Assembly (NCBI GenBank): GCA_030065655.1
Contig: JASJDT010000010.1
Location: 1 to 33,373, forward strand
DNA length: 33,373 nucleotides
Source: Desulfocapsaceae bacterium
GTDB taxonomy: Bacteria > Desulfobacterota > Desulfobulbia > Desulfobulbales > Desulfocapsaceae
Direction of reading: 5' to 3'
Position 1 is the first letter of the stretch. Every line of letters begins with the position of its first letter. The position numbers were made by a program, and so were the translations under genes. This document shows, one piece after another, positions 1 to 8,073 of the stretch. Below the pieces are notes generated by a model. That model worked only from the letters and a program-made list of their open reading frames with translations. It searched no databases and was not told the origin of the DNA.

Positions 1-636
1 ATGCAGATCATCCATCAGTATCCGGCCGTCCTCACTTACCCCGTCATTGAACCGGTCAGTATCAACCCACCTCCAATAGGGATTGGCCTCTGCCACCTCC
101 ACCTGTACCCTGCGAACCAATAGCCAGTGTGGGTATTTCGCGGTGATAATATCGTAGTCGCTGATCCGGCCAAGAACCACATTAATATCCTGCCTCTCCA
201 GATCCTCGGAGAGTTGCTGGACAAGACCGCTGAGGCTTAGTTTATATTCTTCACCAAACTGCTCCATGGCATCTGTTTCACCCTGCATCCAGACAAATGT
301 CACTGTCTCAATCTGCCTTTCCCGAATTTGCCTCTTAACCTTGGTGAGGAGGAGATCGTAGATATCACCCTTCCCCATAGGAGTTTTGCCGCGCAGCGGC
401 TTCCACTTCTTGTACCACCGTCGGATCGGCTGGCCGTCCCCTCCATGTTTGACAACGATAACATTCTCCTCCCCAAATTCCTCCGCTAATGTGGGTATGA
501 ATGTCTCTGTGGGGTCAATGCCCAACATGTTGGATTGCCCGGAGAGGATAAACAAATGCTTGCCCGACTCGCTGGCCAAAAGCGATGATACTGCAACGAT
601 ACTGAACAAAAAAGTAATGAAAAGCAGATTCTTCAT
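1..636 (-). CDS. Secreted SGNH/sialate O-acetylesterase-like protein (C-terminus cut by window edge)
   Basis: This frame is open for 212 codons from an ATG at 636 to the left edge, so the end of the protein is missing. The first 22 or so residues are a hydrophobic signal peptide, so it probably acts in the periplasm or outside. LSGQSNM near residue 35 is the nucleophile block of the DUF303/SASA carbohydrate acetylesterase family. The last visible residues, MDDLH (208-212), fit the family's Asp/His catalytic block, so only a short C-terminal part should be missing. The family removes acetyl groups from sialic acid or xylan; the substrate here cannot be told. It lies 65 nt downstream of the RND permease on the same strand and may be cotranscribed. 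No strong ribosome binding site is seen. Confidence 0.8.
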   Translation of the reverse strand, partial: MKNLLFITFLFSIVAVSSLLASESGKHLFILSGQSNMLGIDPTETFIPTLAEEFGEENVIVVKHGGDGQPIRRWYKKWKPLRGKTPMGKGDIYDLLLTKVKRQIRERQIETVTFVWMQGETDAMEQFGEEYKLSLSGLVQQLSEDLERQDINVVLGRISDYDIITAKYPHWLLVRRVQVEVAEANPYWRWVDTDRFNDGVSEDGRILMDDLH

Positions 637-701
637 GACTTTGATTGGATTTTTCTCAAGCCTTTTCAGGCAACCTTCGTCATACCCAACATTCTGGTAT
701 T

Positions 702-3700
702 TCAATTCTTTTGCTCCGCCGCACGTTCTTCTTCAAGTTTTCGGGCAGCCGCTCCCGGAACCGCTGTCTTACGACAGAGCAGACTGTAGGCAACCGGTAC
801 AATCACCAGGGTAAAGAGCGTGGCAGCCAGCACTCCGGTAAGTACGACAATACCTATAACCATGCGGGTTTCCGCTCCGGCACCAAAAGACAGGATCAAT
901 GGTACCGCACCGGCAGCGGTGGTGATTCCGGTCATAACGATCGGGCGCAGCCTAATTTCTGCTGCTTGCAGCACAGCATGGTAAAAAGATTTCCTGCGGC
1001 CGCGCAGCTGGTTGATAAACTCCACGATGAGAATGCCATTTTTGGCAGCCAGACCGATCAGGGTTATCAGGCCAATCTGGCTGTAGAGATTCAGAGAGCT
1101 GTCAGTAAGATAGAGCCCAAACAAACCGCCGGCCATGGCCAGAGGAACCGTGAGCATTATAACCAGAGGATGCAGATAACTTTCAAACTGGGCTGCCAGT
1201 ACTAGAAAAACAACCAGTAAGCCCAGAAGGAAAATAAAAACAATTGACTGCGACGAGCTTTTAAAGTCACGCGACTGACCTTTGTAATCGATAATCACCT
1301 GTTCCGGCAGATGCTCTCTGGCCAGATTTTCCATATAGGTCAGGGCCTCTCCCAGAACCAGGTTATCTGCCAAGTTGGCCTGCAGGGTAATGGCCCGCAC
1401 CCGGTTATACCTGTTGAGACTGTTAGAATCGGCAAACTCTTTAAGGTTCACCAGGTTGGCCAAAGGTATCAAGTCATCCGTTCTGTCCGAGCGCACATAG
1501 ATATGCTGGAGATCGGTTGGGGTCCGCTGAGTCGAGCGTTCTCCCTCCACAATGACATCATACTCCTCACCGTCATCGAGATAGGTGGTGATTCGCCTGG
1601 AACCAAGCATGGTCTCCAGCGTTCTGCCAATCTCACCAATGGTCACGCCCAACTCAGCGGCGCGATTATAGTCAATATCCACCTGCAGTTGCGGTTTGGT
1701 TTCTTTGTAATCCCAGTCCAACCCAAGCAGGCCGGGGTTGTCAGCATTTATCTTTTCAATCAGAATGTCACGCCATTCGGTTAACTGCGCATAGGAGCCG
1801 CCGCCGATAACAAACTGCAGTGGCTTTTGAATGGAGGCTCCAAAGCCCTGGCGCATAACCGGAAACGCCTGGACCCCGGGAAGACCTCCCATCAACTGGC
1901 GAACCTCTCCCATCATATCCCAGGCAGATCTTCTCACGCTCCAGTCGTTGAGCACCACGATGACGATGCCGGAGTTGAAATTCTCGAAATTGTTGAATGT
2001 CCTGGGTGCCCTGACCAGAAGCCTCGTCACCTCACCATTGTCAACGAAGGGCATAAGCCGTTTTTCGATCTCGTCCATGTACCCCTTCATGTAGCTGTAG
2101 GTTGCCCCTTCAGGACCGTTGACAATGACAAAAAAAGCGCCGCGATCCTCCTTCGGGGCATATTCACTGGGAATTTGTTCAAACAGCCAGACCATGGTGA
2201 TGAGCAAACCCGCAAAAACAGCCAGAACGATTGCCGGCCGGCGGATGCAGTGTTTGAGCAGGCGCCGATAGAATTTCCGAATTCCCCGATAAAACCTCTC
2301 TATTCTGGGCACCGATGACGAGGTTTTCTTGGGCACAAGTATTTTCGAGGCCAGCATTGGCGCAAGACTGAGGGCAGCAAAACTCGATAAAAAGACAGCC
2401 GCAGCCATGGTGAGAGCGAACTCGGAAAAGAGCCTTCCCACATCACCTTGCAAAAAAGAGATTGGCACAAACACCGAAACCAGGACAACGGAGGTGGCAA
2501 TAACCGCAAAGCCGACCTGCCGGGTGCCGACAAAGGCGGCCACGAGAGGTTTTTCGTTCTTCTCATCCATGCGTCGATAGATATTTTCCAGAACAACAAT
2601 GGCATCGTCCACCACCAGCCCAATGGCCAGCACCAGGGCGAGCAAAGTGAGCAGATTTACGGAAAAACCGAGGATATTGAGGACGGTAAAAGTCGCAATG
2701 ATGGAGACCGGCACGGTGATCGCCGGAATAACGGTGGCTCGAATGCTGCCCAAAAAGAGGAAAATCACCAGCACCACCAGACCAAGAGCAATGGCCAGAG
2801 TTTTATACACCTCTCTGATCGCCCCATCGATGAACACCGAAGTATCATAGCTTTGTTTGATCTCCATACCTTCGGGAAGACTTGCTCGCAATTGCTGGGC
2901 TTTCTCCTTGGCCAGGCGGGCAACTTCGATGGTGTTGGCGGTGGATTGTTTGATGATGCCAAGCCCCACCATAGCTTCACCATTGCCCCGGAAAAAAGTC
3001 CTGCTTTCTTCCGTTCCCCGCTCCACCCGAGCAACATCCCTCAAGCGGATGATGTAGCCATCATCACCGCGAAGAAGCGCTAACTTTTCAAAATCATCGG
3101 CTGTACGAAAGGCCCGATTCACCCGAACTGTGAACATCCGCTCGTGTGACTCGATACTGCCGGCCGGCAATTCAAGGTTTTCCGAGCGCAGAGCGTTCTC
3201 GACATCAGTGACCGTGAGTTGACGGGCCGCCATTTCCTTGCGGTCAAGCCAAATCCTCATGGCAAAGCTCTGCCCTCCGCCTATCCTCACCCTTGCTACG
3301 CCACTGAGAACGGAGAAGGAATCGACAAGGTAACGATCGGCATAATCGGTGAGCTCCGGCACGCTCAGTCGGTCACTGACCAGATTGAGCCACATAATAA
3401 CATCATCGTTTGAGTCAACCTTTTGAATTTCCGGAGGATCAGCTTCATCGGGCAGATCGTCGATGATCCCGGAGACCCTATCGCGGATATCATTGGCCGC
3501 TCCATCGACATCACGACTGGTAATGAATTCAACGGTAATAGCAGATCTGCCCTCCTCACTTGTCGAGGAGATAAACTCGATGCCCTCAACACCAGCCACT
3601 CGCTCCTCGATCAACTGGGTTATCTGGGTTTCGACCACGCTGGCCGAGGCTCCAGGATACAGCGTTTCAACGGTCACCACCGGCGGATCTATATCAGGAT

Positions 3701-3809
3701 ATTCTCGGAGCGGCAAAGCCTGAAAGGAAACAAGCCCGAATACTACCAGCAGAATGGAGAGCACCGAGGCCAGCACCGGTCTTTTTACGGATATGTCGGA
3801 AATAATCAT
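702..3809 (-). CDS. RND efflux transporter permease subunit (HAE1/AcrB-type)
   Basis: This 1035-residue protein has the full length of the hydrophobe/amphiphile efflux RND family. It begins with the typical first transmembrane helix and the LPLREYPDIDPP porter-domain entry. The TM4 motif GLVVDDAIVVLENIYRRM carries the proton-relay pair D401/D402. The TM10 motif AAKNGILIVEF carries the partner lysine (about K923). Such inner-membrane proteins export drugs, dyes, detergents or lipids using the proton gradient, as a trimer joined to a periplasmic adaptor and an outer-membrane channel. It overlaps the adaptor gene by 4 nt (ATGA), so the two are translationally coupled. No TolC-type channel gene is in the window. 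The substrate cannot be inferred; the sequence looks closest to MdtBC/MexK-type pumps. Confidence 0.95.
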   Translation of the reverse strand: MIISDISVKRPVLASVLSILLVVFGLVSFQALPLREYPDIDPPVVTVETLYPGASASVVETQITQLIEERVAGVEGIEFISSTSEEGRSAITVEFITSRDVDGAANDIRDRVSGIIDDLPDEADPPEIQKVDSNDDVIMWLNLVSDRLSVPELTDYADRYLVDSFSVLSGVARVRIGGGQSFAMRIWLDRKEMAARQLTVTDVENALRSENLELPAGSIESHERMFTVRVNRAFRTADDFEKLALLRGDDGYIIRLRDVARVERGTEESRTFFRGNGEAMVGLGIIKQSTANTIEVARLAKEKAQQLRASLPEGMEIKQSYDTSVFIDGAIREVYKTLAIALGLVVLVIFLFLGSIRATVIPAITVPVSIIATFTVLNILGFSVNLLTLLALVLAIGLVVDDAIVVLENIYRRMDEKNEKPLVAAFVGTRQVGFAVIATSVVLVSVFVPISFLQGDVGRLFSEFALTMAAAVFLSSFAALSLAPMLASKILVPKKTSSSVPRIERFYRGIRKFYRRLLKHCIRRPAIVLAVFAGLLITMVWLFEQIPSEYAPKEDRGAFFVIVNGPEGATYSYMKGYMDEIEKRLMPFVDNGEVTRLLVRAPRTFNNFENFNSGIVIVVLNDWSVRRSAWDMMGEVRQLMGGLPGVQAFPVMRQGFGASIQKPLQFVIGGGSYAQLTEWRDILIEKINADNPGLLGLDWDYKETKPQLQVDIDYNRAAELGVTIGEIGRTLETMLGSRRITTYLDDGEEYDVIVEGERSTQRTPTDLQHIYVRSDRTDDLIPLANLVNLKEFADSNSLNRYNRVRAITLQANLADNLVLGEALTYMENLAREHLPEQVIIDYKGQSRDFKSSSQSIVFIFLLGLLVVFLVLAAQFESYLHPLVIMLTVPLAMAGGLFGLYLTDSSLNLYSQIGLITLIGLAAKNGILIVEFINQLRGRRKSFYHAVLQAAEIRLRPIVMTGITTAAGAVPLILSFGAGAETRMVIGIVVLTGVLAATLFTLVIVPVAYSLLCRKTAVPGAAARKLEEERAAEQKN

Positions 3810-4909
3810 TGCTGTTTATCTCCACCCTGCCTGCTGAGCAGCTGTTCGAGTGTCTCATCACCGCCTGCCACGGCGATAACTTGTACCGGCTCACCCGGTC
3901 GTATCCGCATGGCACCATGAACCACAACAAATTCACCAGCAGACACACCGGAACGGATTTCCACCTCTCCGGGCCGCCGCATGCCTATCTCCACCTCGCG
4001 CTTCTCGGTAATGACAGGGTCACGATCCCGGTCAACTATCAGAACAAAATTGGAAACACCCTCTGGAATAAGGGCTTCCTCGGGGATAACAATTACCTCC
4101 CGTGGATTTTTCAGCATTTCGATGCTCATGAGCATGCCCGGCCGCAAAAGTCCGTCAGGATTTGGTATAATGGCCCGGGCAAGGATAGAACGGGTATTCA
4201 CATCGATACGGCTGTTAAGACTGGCTATTTTTCCGGTAAACTTACGATCACCGTATGCTGGTGCTGTTGCCTCAATGGTGACTCCTGGTCTGAGGGTATC
4301 CAGATGAATGGCGGGAACGGCAAAATCAAGCTTAACAACACTGATATCATCAAGGGTGGTGATAATATCACCCGGTTCAACCAGGGCTCCAACGCTGATA
4401 TTTCGCAACCCCACTACCCCGGCAAAGGGTGCCATAATCAATCTGTCCGCAAGTCGGGATTCAACCTGTTTGAGCCTGGCCTGTGCGGTTTCGTAATCCC
4501 GCCGACGCTGATCAAGCAAATCCTGAGTGGCTGCTCCCTGACGAACCAGCGGCTCGATTCTATTAAGCTGTTTTTCTGCTTCGTCCAGGTTTGATACCAT
4601 CTCCTCGAGCATGGCATGTTCTTCAGCGCTGGTCATCTCCACCAGGATATCACCCTGGGTGACGCGCTGATTATCCTCAAAGTGGATATTGGTAACCGTA
4701 TCGGTGATTGTGGCCGTCAAGTCCACAGATTCATTGGCCCGCAGGGTACCCAGAGCCTCTACCCGGTCAACAAAAAGATCCTTTTTGGCCTCGCTGATGA
4801 TCACCGGCGACGGCGCTTTGGCAATTGATGGGGGAACAACGAGCAGAACAAAGAGAAGTACTACTGTAAAGCAGCATGTATATGCTTTTGGTGAATATAT
4901 CCTGTGCAT
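3806..4909 (-). CDS. RND efflux periplasmic adaptor subunit (membrane fusion protein)
   Basis: This is a HlyD/AcrA-type adaptor of about 367 residues that would link the RND permease to an outer-membrane channel. A hydrophobic N-terminal segment (about residues 8-30) acts as signal or anchor. It is followed by the lipoyl-like hairpin half (VEALGTLRANESVDLTATI), a coiled-coil region (about 95-145), the second lipoyl half (APFAGVVGLRNISVGALVEPGD) and the beta-barrel and membrane-proximal domains. The frame is open 16 codons further upstream, but I chose the ATG at 4909 because AGAGG lies about 7 nt before it and the signal segment follows at once. It is the first gene of the adaptor-permease unit, with a 4 nt overlap. 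Confidence 0.92.
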   Translation of the reverse strand: MHRIYSPKAYTCCFTVVLLFVLLVVPPSIAKAPSPVIISEAKKDLFVDRVEALGTLRANESVDLTATITDTVTNIHFEDNQRVTQGDILVEMTSAEEHAMLEEMVSNLDEAEKQLNRIEPLVRQGAATQDLLDQRRRDYETAQARLKQVESRLADRLIMAPFAGVVGLRNISVGALVEPGDIITTLDDISVVKLDFAVPAIHLDTLRPGVTIEATAPAYGDRKFTGKIASLNSRIDVNTRSILARAIIPNPDGLLRPGMLMSIEMLKNPREVIVIPEEALIPEGVSNFVLIVDRDRDPVITEKREVEIGMRRPGEVEIRSGVSAGEFVVVHGAMRIRPGEPVQVIAVAGGDETLEQLLSRQGGDKQQ

Positions 4910-5012
4910 CCATAATCCTCTTGTATTTAAGGATGGAAAAACCTGCCAGACCGCCACGACTGCATGACAGGCTTTCTGATCTGCAAATTATAATACCGGT
5001 TGGGATAAAAAG

Positions 5013-5049
5013 AAGATGAGGAGGGTAATCCTAATCTTTTCCTCATCTT
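5013..5049. repeat. Inverted repeat between divergent adaptor and rhomboid genes
   Basis: A perfect 10-bp stem, AAGATGAGGA and TCCTCATCTT, is separated by 17 nt. It lies between the divergent starts of the RND adaptor (4909) and the rhomboid gene (5173). On the minus strand it is followed by a short T-rich run, but no gene is read from that side, so a terminator role is unlikely. It could be an operator or an untranslated-leader hairpin. Just downstream, TTCATCAC is directly repeated at 5078-5085 and 5087-5094. Confidence 0.45.
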
Positions 5050-5172
5050 TATGAGTTAGAAGGTATGCTGGTTGAAGTTCATCACATTCATCACGGGTAC
5101 CTTTGTTGAAGAACGCCTTTCAGTGAATACCTTTATGAAAACAAACAGCATACATTCCCAAAGGAGACCGAC

Positions 5173-6354
5173 TTGTTTTTACCCATAGGCGACACCCCCA
5201 ATCCCGATCGTTTCACCCCTTTTATCACCTGGGGTCTTATCGCCGTCAATGTGGCCGTCTATCTCTTCATCAGCCTGCCGTTGAGTATTAAATTACCGGA
5301 GGCGGCGACTCCTGGCATCCTGGAGTTCATCAATATGCTGGCCTCGCGTGGCTACACCATGGAGCAGATTCGAATCATCCTCGGTCAGACATCCTTGAAT
5401 GATGTGCTTCTCTATCAGTATGGGTACAAACCCGCAGCGCCAAGCCTCATCGATCTTTTCTCCTCGATGTTCCTCCATGGTGGTTTGATGCACCTGGCAG
5501 GCAATATGCTGTTTCTCTATATCTATGGGGATAATGTCGAGCATCAGCTGGGGCGGTTAAAGTTTCTGCTTATGTATCTATTCACCGGAGCCATTGCCAC
5601 CCTTAGTTTCGCTTTTCTTGCCGGCAACTCGATGACACCCCTGGTAGGGGCTTCAGGTGCAATTTCCGGGGTTCTGGGCTTCTACTTCTTCATGTTCCCG
5701 CGCAACCAGGTAAAGGTGTTGCTCGTTTTGTTTCCGATTTACCTGGGTGTCGTACAAATTCCTGCGCGGATCGTCCTGGCAATCTATGTCATTATCGACA
5801 ATTTCCTGCCGGTACTGCTTCAGGCTGGCGGAAATGTCGCCTATGGCGCTCATCTCGGTGGTTTTTTCGCCGGACTCGGCGTGGCCGTACTCGGTGAATA
5901 TTTCGAATGGCAGCTACCATTTAGAAAGGATAGGAAGATCACCCCCCGCTACAAAGCAAAACCGGCGGCCACCGCAGGGAGTTGGAATGGGCAGCCCCCA
6001 TCAAAACTCAAACAAGCTCTATCGGACAATGACATCGACGCACTCATCGACGCTCTGCAAAAAGCCGAGGCCGCTGAATTGCAGGGATTGAGCGTAGATG
6101 ATATTACTGCCTGCGCGCGCCTGCTTGTCGAGCATGATCACCTGACTCCGGCCACCAAGCTTTTAAAAATCGGTCTTGCTATCCACAAGCAATCATCGTT
6201 TTGCGCCGAACTATATCTCGAACTTGGCCGGATCAGACTTTTACAGGGCTATACCACGGCTGCCTATCAGCACCTTCTGACCGCCCTGGACCTCAATACT
6301 TCGTCGAGTACAGAAACCAGGATTCGTCAGCTGTTAAAACAGATAGAAGCCTAA
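5173..6354 (+). CDS. Rhomboid-family intramembrane serine protease with C-terminal extension
   Basis: This is a 393-residue integral membrane protease predicted to cut transmembrane helices of other proteins. The rhomboid fold covers about residues 15-255. It contains HLAGNMLFLYIYG (oxyanion Asn111), GASGAISG (catalytic Ser161) and AHLGGFFAG (catalytic His227), so it should be active. The start is TTG at 5173, supported by AAGGAG 7-8 nt upstream. A loop of about 60 residues follows TM1, as in other rhomboids of this type. Residues about 275-393 form a soluble helical tail resembling TPR repeats (for example LYLELGRIRLLQGYTTAAYQHL), which may bind partners. It stands alone between divergent RND genes and nifE. 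Its substrate is unknown. Confidence 0.93.
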   Translation: MFLPIGDTPNPDRFTPFITWGLIAVNVAVYLFISLPLSIKLPEAATPGILEFINMLASRGYTMEQIRIILGQTSLNDVLLYQYGYKPAAPSLIDLFSSMFLHGGLMHLAGNMLFLYIYGDNVEHQLGRLKFLLMYLFTGAIATLSFAFLAGNSMTPLVGASGAISGVLGFYFFMFPRNQVKVLLVLFPIYLGVVQIPARIVLAIYVIIDNFLPVLLQAGGNVAYGAHLGGFFAGLGVAVLGEYFEWQLPFRKDRKITPRYKAKPAATAGSWNGQPPSKLKQALSDNDIDALIDALQKAEAAELQGLSVDDITACARLLVEHDHLTPATKLLKIGLAIHKQSSFCAELYLELGRIRLLQGYTTAAYQHLLTALDLNTSSSTETRIRQLLKQIEA

Positions 6355-6657
6355 CTTTTACATTGCGTGAAAAATTTAAGCCAACTCATCAATATTTAAC
6401 CCTTTTCGTCAGTTAAACTGCAGGCTTATACAGCAACACCCATCCTTTTCCTACTCCTATTCGATAGACTGGGCGTCATTTTATTCTCACCTCTTATTAC
6501 AACTGCACCGTCTGCACCACACCTCCCTACAAAAAATGTGAGAATTATTCATTTTTGTAGCTTTCTCCACTTCTTCGACAAAACCGCCTTTTCTTCACCT
6601 TTCTCTAAAAAGCATCCATGTTGCTGTACTTACAGACTTTTAAACTCAATCGCTTTT
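6355..6657 (+). other. Gene-free upstream region of nifE
   Basis: This stretch lies between the rhomboid stop and the sigma-54 promoter. I see no convincing small gene or RNA in it. The reading frame of nifE stays open back to 6538, but that extension does not look like NifE and would include the promoter, so it is not coding. The only signals seen are the NifA-like sites already listed. No clear rhomboid terminator is visible. Confidence 0.6.
6619..6634 (+). promoter_or_regulatory. NifA-type upstream activator site (TGT-N10-ACA)
   Basis: TGT at 6619-6621 and ACA at 6632-6634 are separated by exactly 10 nt, the NifA upstream activator consensus. It sits only about 24 nt upstream of the -24 element, closer than the usual 80-150 nt, so it may be a proximal site or chance. 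A one-mismatch copy (TGT-N10-ACT) starts at 6556, at a more usual distance. Confidence 0.5.
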
Positions 6658-6673
6658 TGGCACAGGCCTTGCT
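6658..6673 (+). promoter_or_regulatory. Sigma-54 (-24/-12) promoter of nifENB
   Basis: TGGCAC-AGGCC-TTGCT matches the RpoN consensus TGGCAC-N5-TTGCW exactly. The GG is at 6659-6660 and the GC at 6671-6672. Transcription should begin near 6684, about 34 nt before the nifE start. This predicts activation by an enhancer-binding protein, most likely NifA, under nitrogen limitation and low oxygen. Confidence 0.88.
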
Positions 6674-6717
6674 CAAGAAGGAACAAGAATAACGCTTTTC
6701 GACAAGGACCTCAGTTT

Positions 6718-8073
6718 ATGAAAGAAGCAGCAATTCTCAAAGACCGTCAAGGTCAAATGTTTCGCAAGGGTCAAAAGACCCTGGATATAGAATGTAACAA
6801 GGATAGTCTTGCCGGTGCCGTCAGCCAGAGAGCCTGCGTTTTCTGCGGCTCCAGAGTGGTGCTCTATCCTATTGCCGATGCCCTTCATCTCGTACACGGA
6901 CCCATCGGTTGTGCCGTCTATACCTGGGATATTCGCGGCGCGCTCTCTTCCGGCCCAGAACTGCACAGACTGTCATTTTCCACGGATCTGCAGGAAATGG
7001 ATGTTATTTTCGGTGGCGAGCCCAAGCTGGAAAGGGCCCTCCATGAATTAATCGACAGGCATCAGCCCAAAGGCGCCTTTGTCTATTCCACCTGTATCGT
7101 CGGGTTAATCGGTGATGATCTCGAGGCGGTCTGTAAAAAGGTGAGCGAAGAAAAAAATATCCCCGTTCTACCGGTCCAGTCCGAAGGATTCAAAGGCAAT
7201 AAACGGGCAGGCTATGAAGCCGCCTGCAAAGCCATGGGTCATTTGGTCGGTACCGGCGACACCAGTAATATTTCCAAGTACTCCATCAACATTCTGGGTG
7301 ATTTCAACCTTGCTGGTGAGATCTGGCTTATCCGCGAATATTTTGAAAAAATTGGTGTTGAAGTTGTGGCCAATATCACCGGTGATGGACGGATAGCCGA
7401 CATTCAACGCTGCCACGGTGCGGCTCTCAATGTAGTGCAGTGTTCGGGGGCCACCATGGATCTTGCCAATATGATGGAGGAGAAATACGGAATTCCTTCC
7501 ATTCGGGTTTCCTATTTCGGTGTTGAAGATATGGCCGAGGCCCTCTATTCCGTGGCCGAATATTTTGAAGATCCGATCCTGTTGGAGCGTGCTCAGCAAT
7601 TGGTCCAGGAAGAAGTAGCTGCACTTGCTCCTGAACTTGCCCGCTATAAAAAGGCGCTCAAGGGGAAAAAGGCCGCCATCTATGTCGGTGGGGCATTTAA
7701 GGCATTTTCTCTAGTCAAGGCATTCAGGCTAATCGGTATGGATGTGGTTATGGTCGGCTCGCAGACGGGAACGGCCGAGGATTATAGCGAACTCGAGGAA
7801 ATTACCGATGATGGCACCATCATTGTCGATGATTCCAATCCCCTGGAGCTTTCCGCATTTATCAAGGAGAAAGAAGTCGATCTTTTTGTCGGCGGAGTTA
7901 AAGAGCGGCCCATTGCCTACAAACTCGGGGTCGCATTCTGTGATCACAATCACGAACGCAAAGAAATGCTTGCCGGCTTCCATGGCATGCTCAATTTCGC
8001 CCAGGAAGTGTATTCATCGGTGATGAGCCCCGTCTGGAATTTTGTCCCCCGTCGAACAGAGGAGAACAACTGA
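6718..8073 (+). CDS. nifE: Nitrogenase FeMo-cofactor scaffold protein NifE
   Basis: The protein has 451 residues, the usual NifE length. With NifN it forms the cytoplasmic scaffold on which NifB-co is matured to FeMo-co before transfer to NifDK. HLVHGPIGCAVYTWDIRGALSSGP is the NifE signature region. Cys40 (RACVFCG), Cys65 (GPIGC) and Cys126 (YSTCIVG) match the three NifE cysteines that, with one from NifN, hold the bridging 4Fe-4S cluster. The ATG at 6718 is chosen because AAGGA lies about 10 nt upstream and the homologous sequence starts there; the longer open frame crosses the promoter. It overlaps nifN by 1 nt (TGATG). Confidence 0.96.
   Translation: MKEAAILKDRQGQMFRKGQKTLDIECNKDSLAGAVSQRACVFCGSRVVLYPIADALHLVHGPIGCAVYTWDIRGALSSGPELHRLSFSTDLQEMDVIFGGEPKLERALHELIDRHQPKGAFVYSTCIVGLIGDDLEAVCKKVSEEKNIPVLPVQSEGFKGNKRAGYEAACKAMGHLVGTGDTSNISKYSINILGDFNLAGEIWLIREYFEKIGVEVVANITGDGRIADIQRCHGAALNVVQCSGATMDLANMMEEKYGIPSIRVSYFGVEDMAEALYSVAEYFEDPILLERAQQLVQEEVAALAPELARYKKALKGKKAAIYVGGAFKAFSLVKAFRLIGMDVVMVGSQTGTAEDYSELEEITDDGTIIVDDSNPLELSAFIKEKEVDLFVGGVKERPIAYKLGVAFCDHNHERKEMLAGFHGMLNFAQEVYSSVMSPVWNFVPRRTEENN

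Noticed and set aside
645-3920. Many plus-strand open frames across the RND genes
   Set aside because: All lie opposite strongly supported RND permease and adaptor frames and encode no recognisable domain.
6538-6717. Upstream extension of nifE by 60 codons
   Set aside because: It spans the exact sigma-54 promoter, has no resemblance to NifE, and the ATG at 6718 has a ribosome site.
7812-7827. TGGCAC-N5-TTGT, near sigma-54 consensus inside nifE
   Set aside because: It lies within a well-supported coding region, the -12 GC is GT, and no gene start follows.
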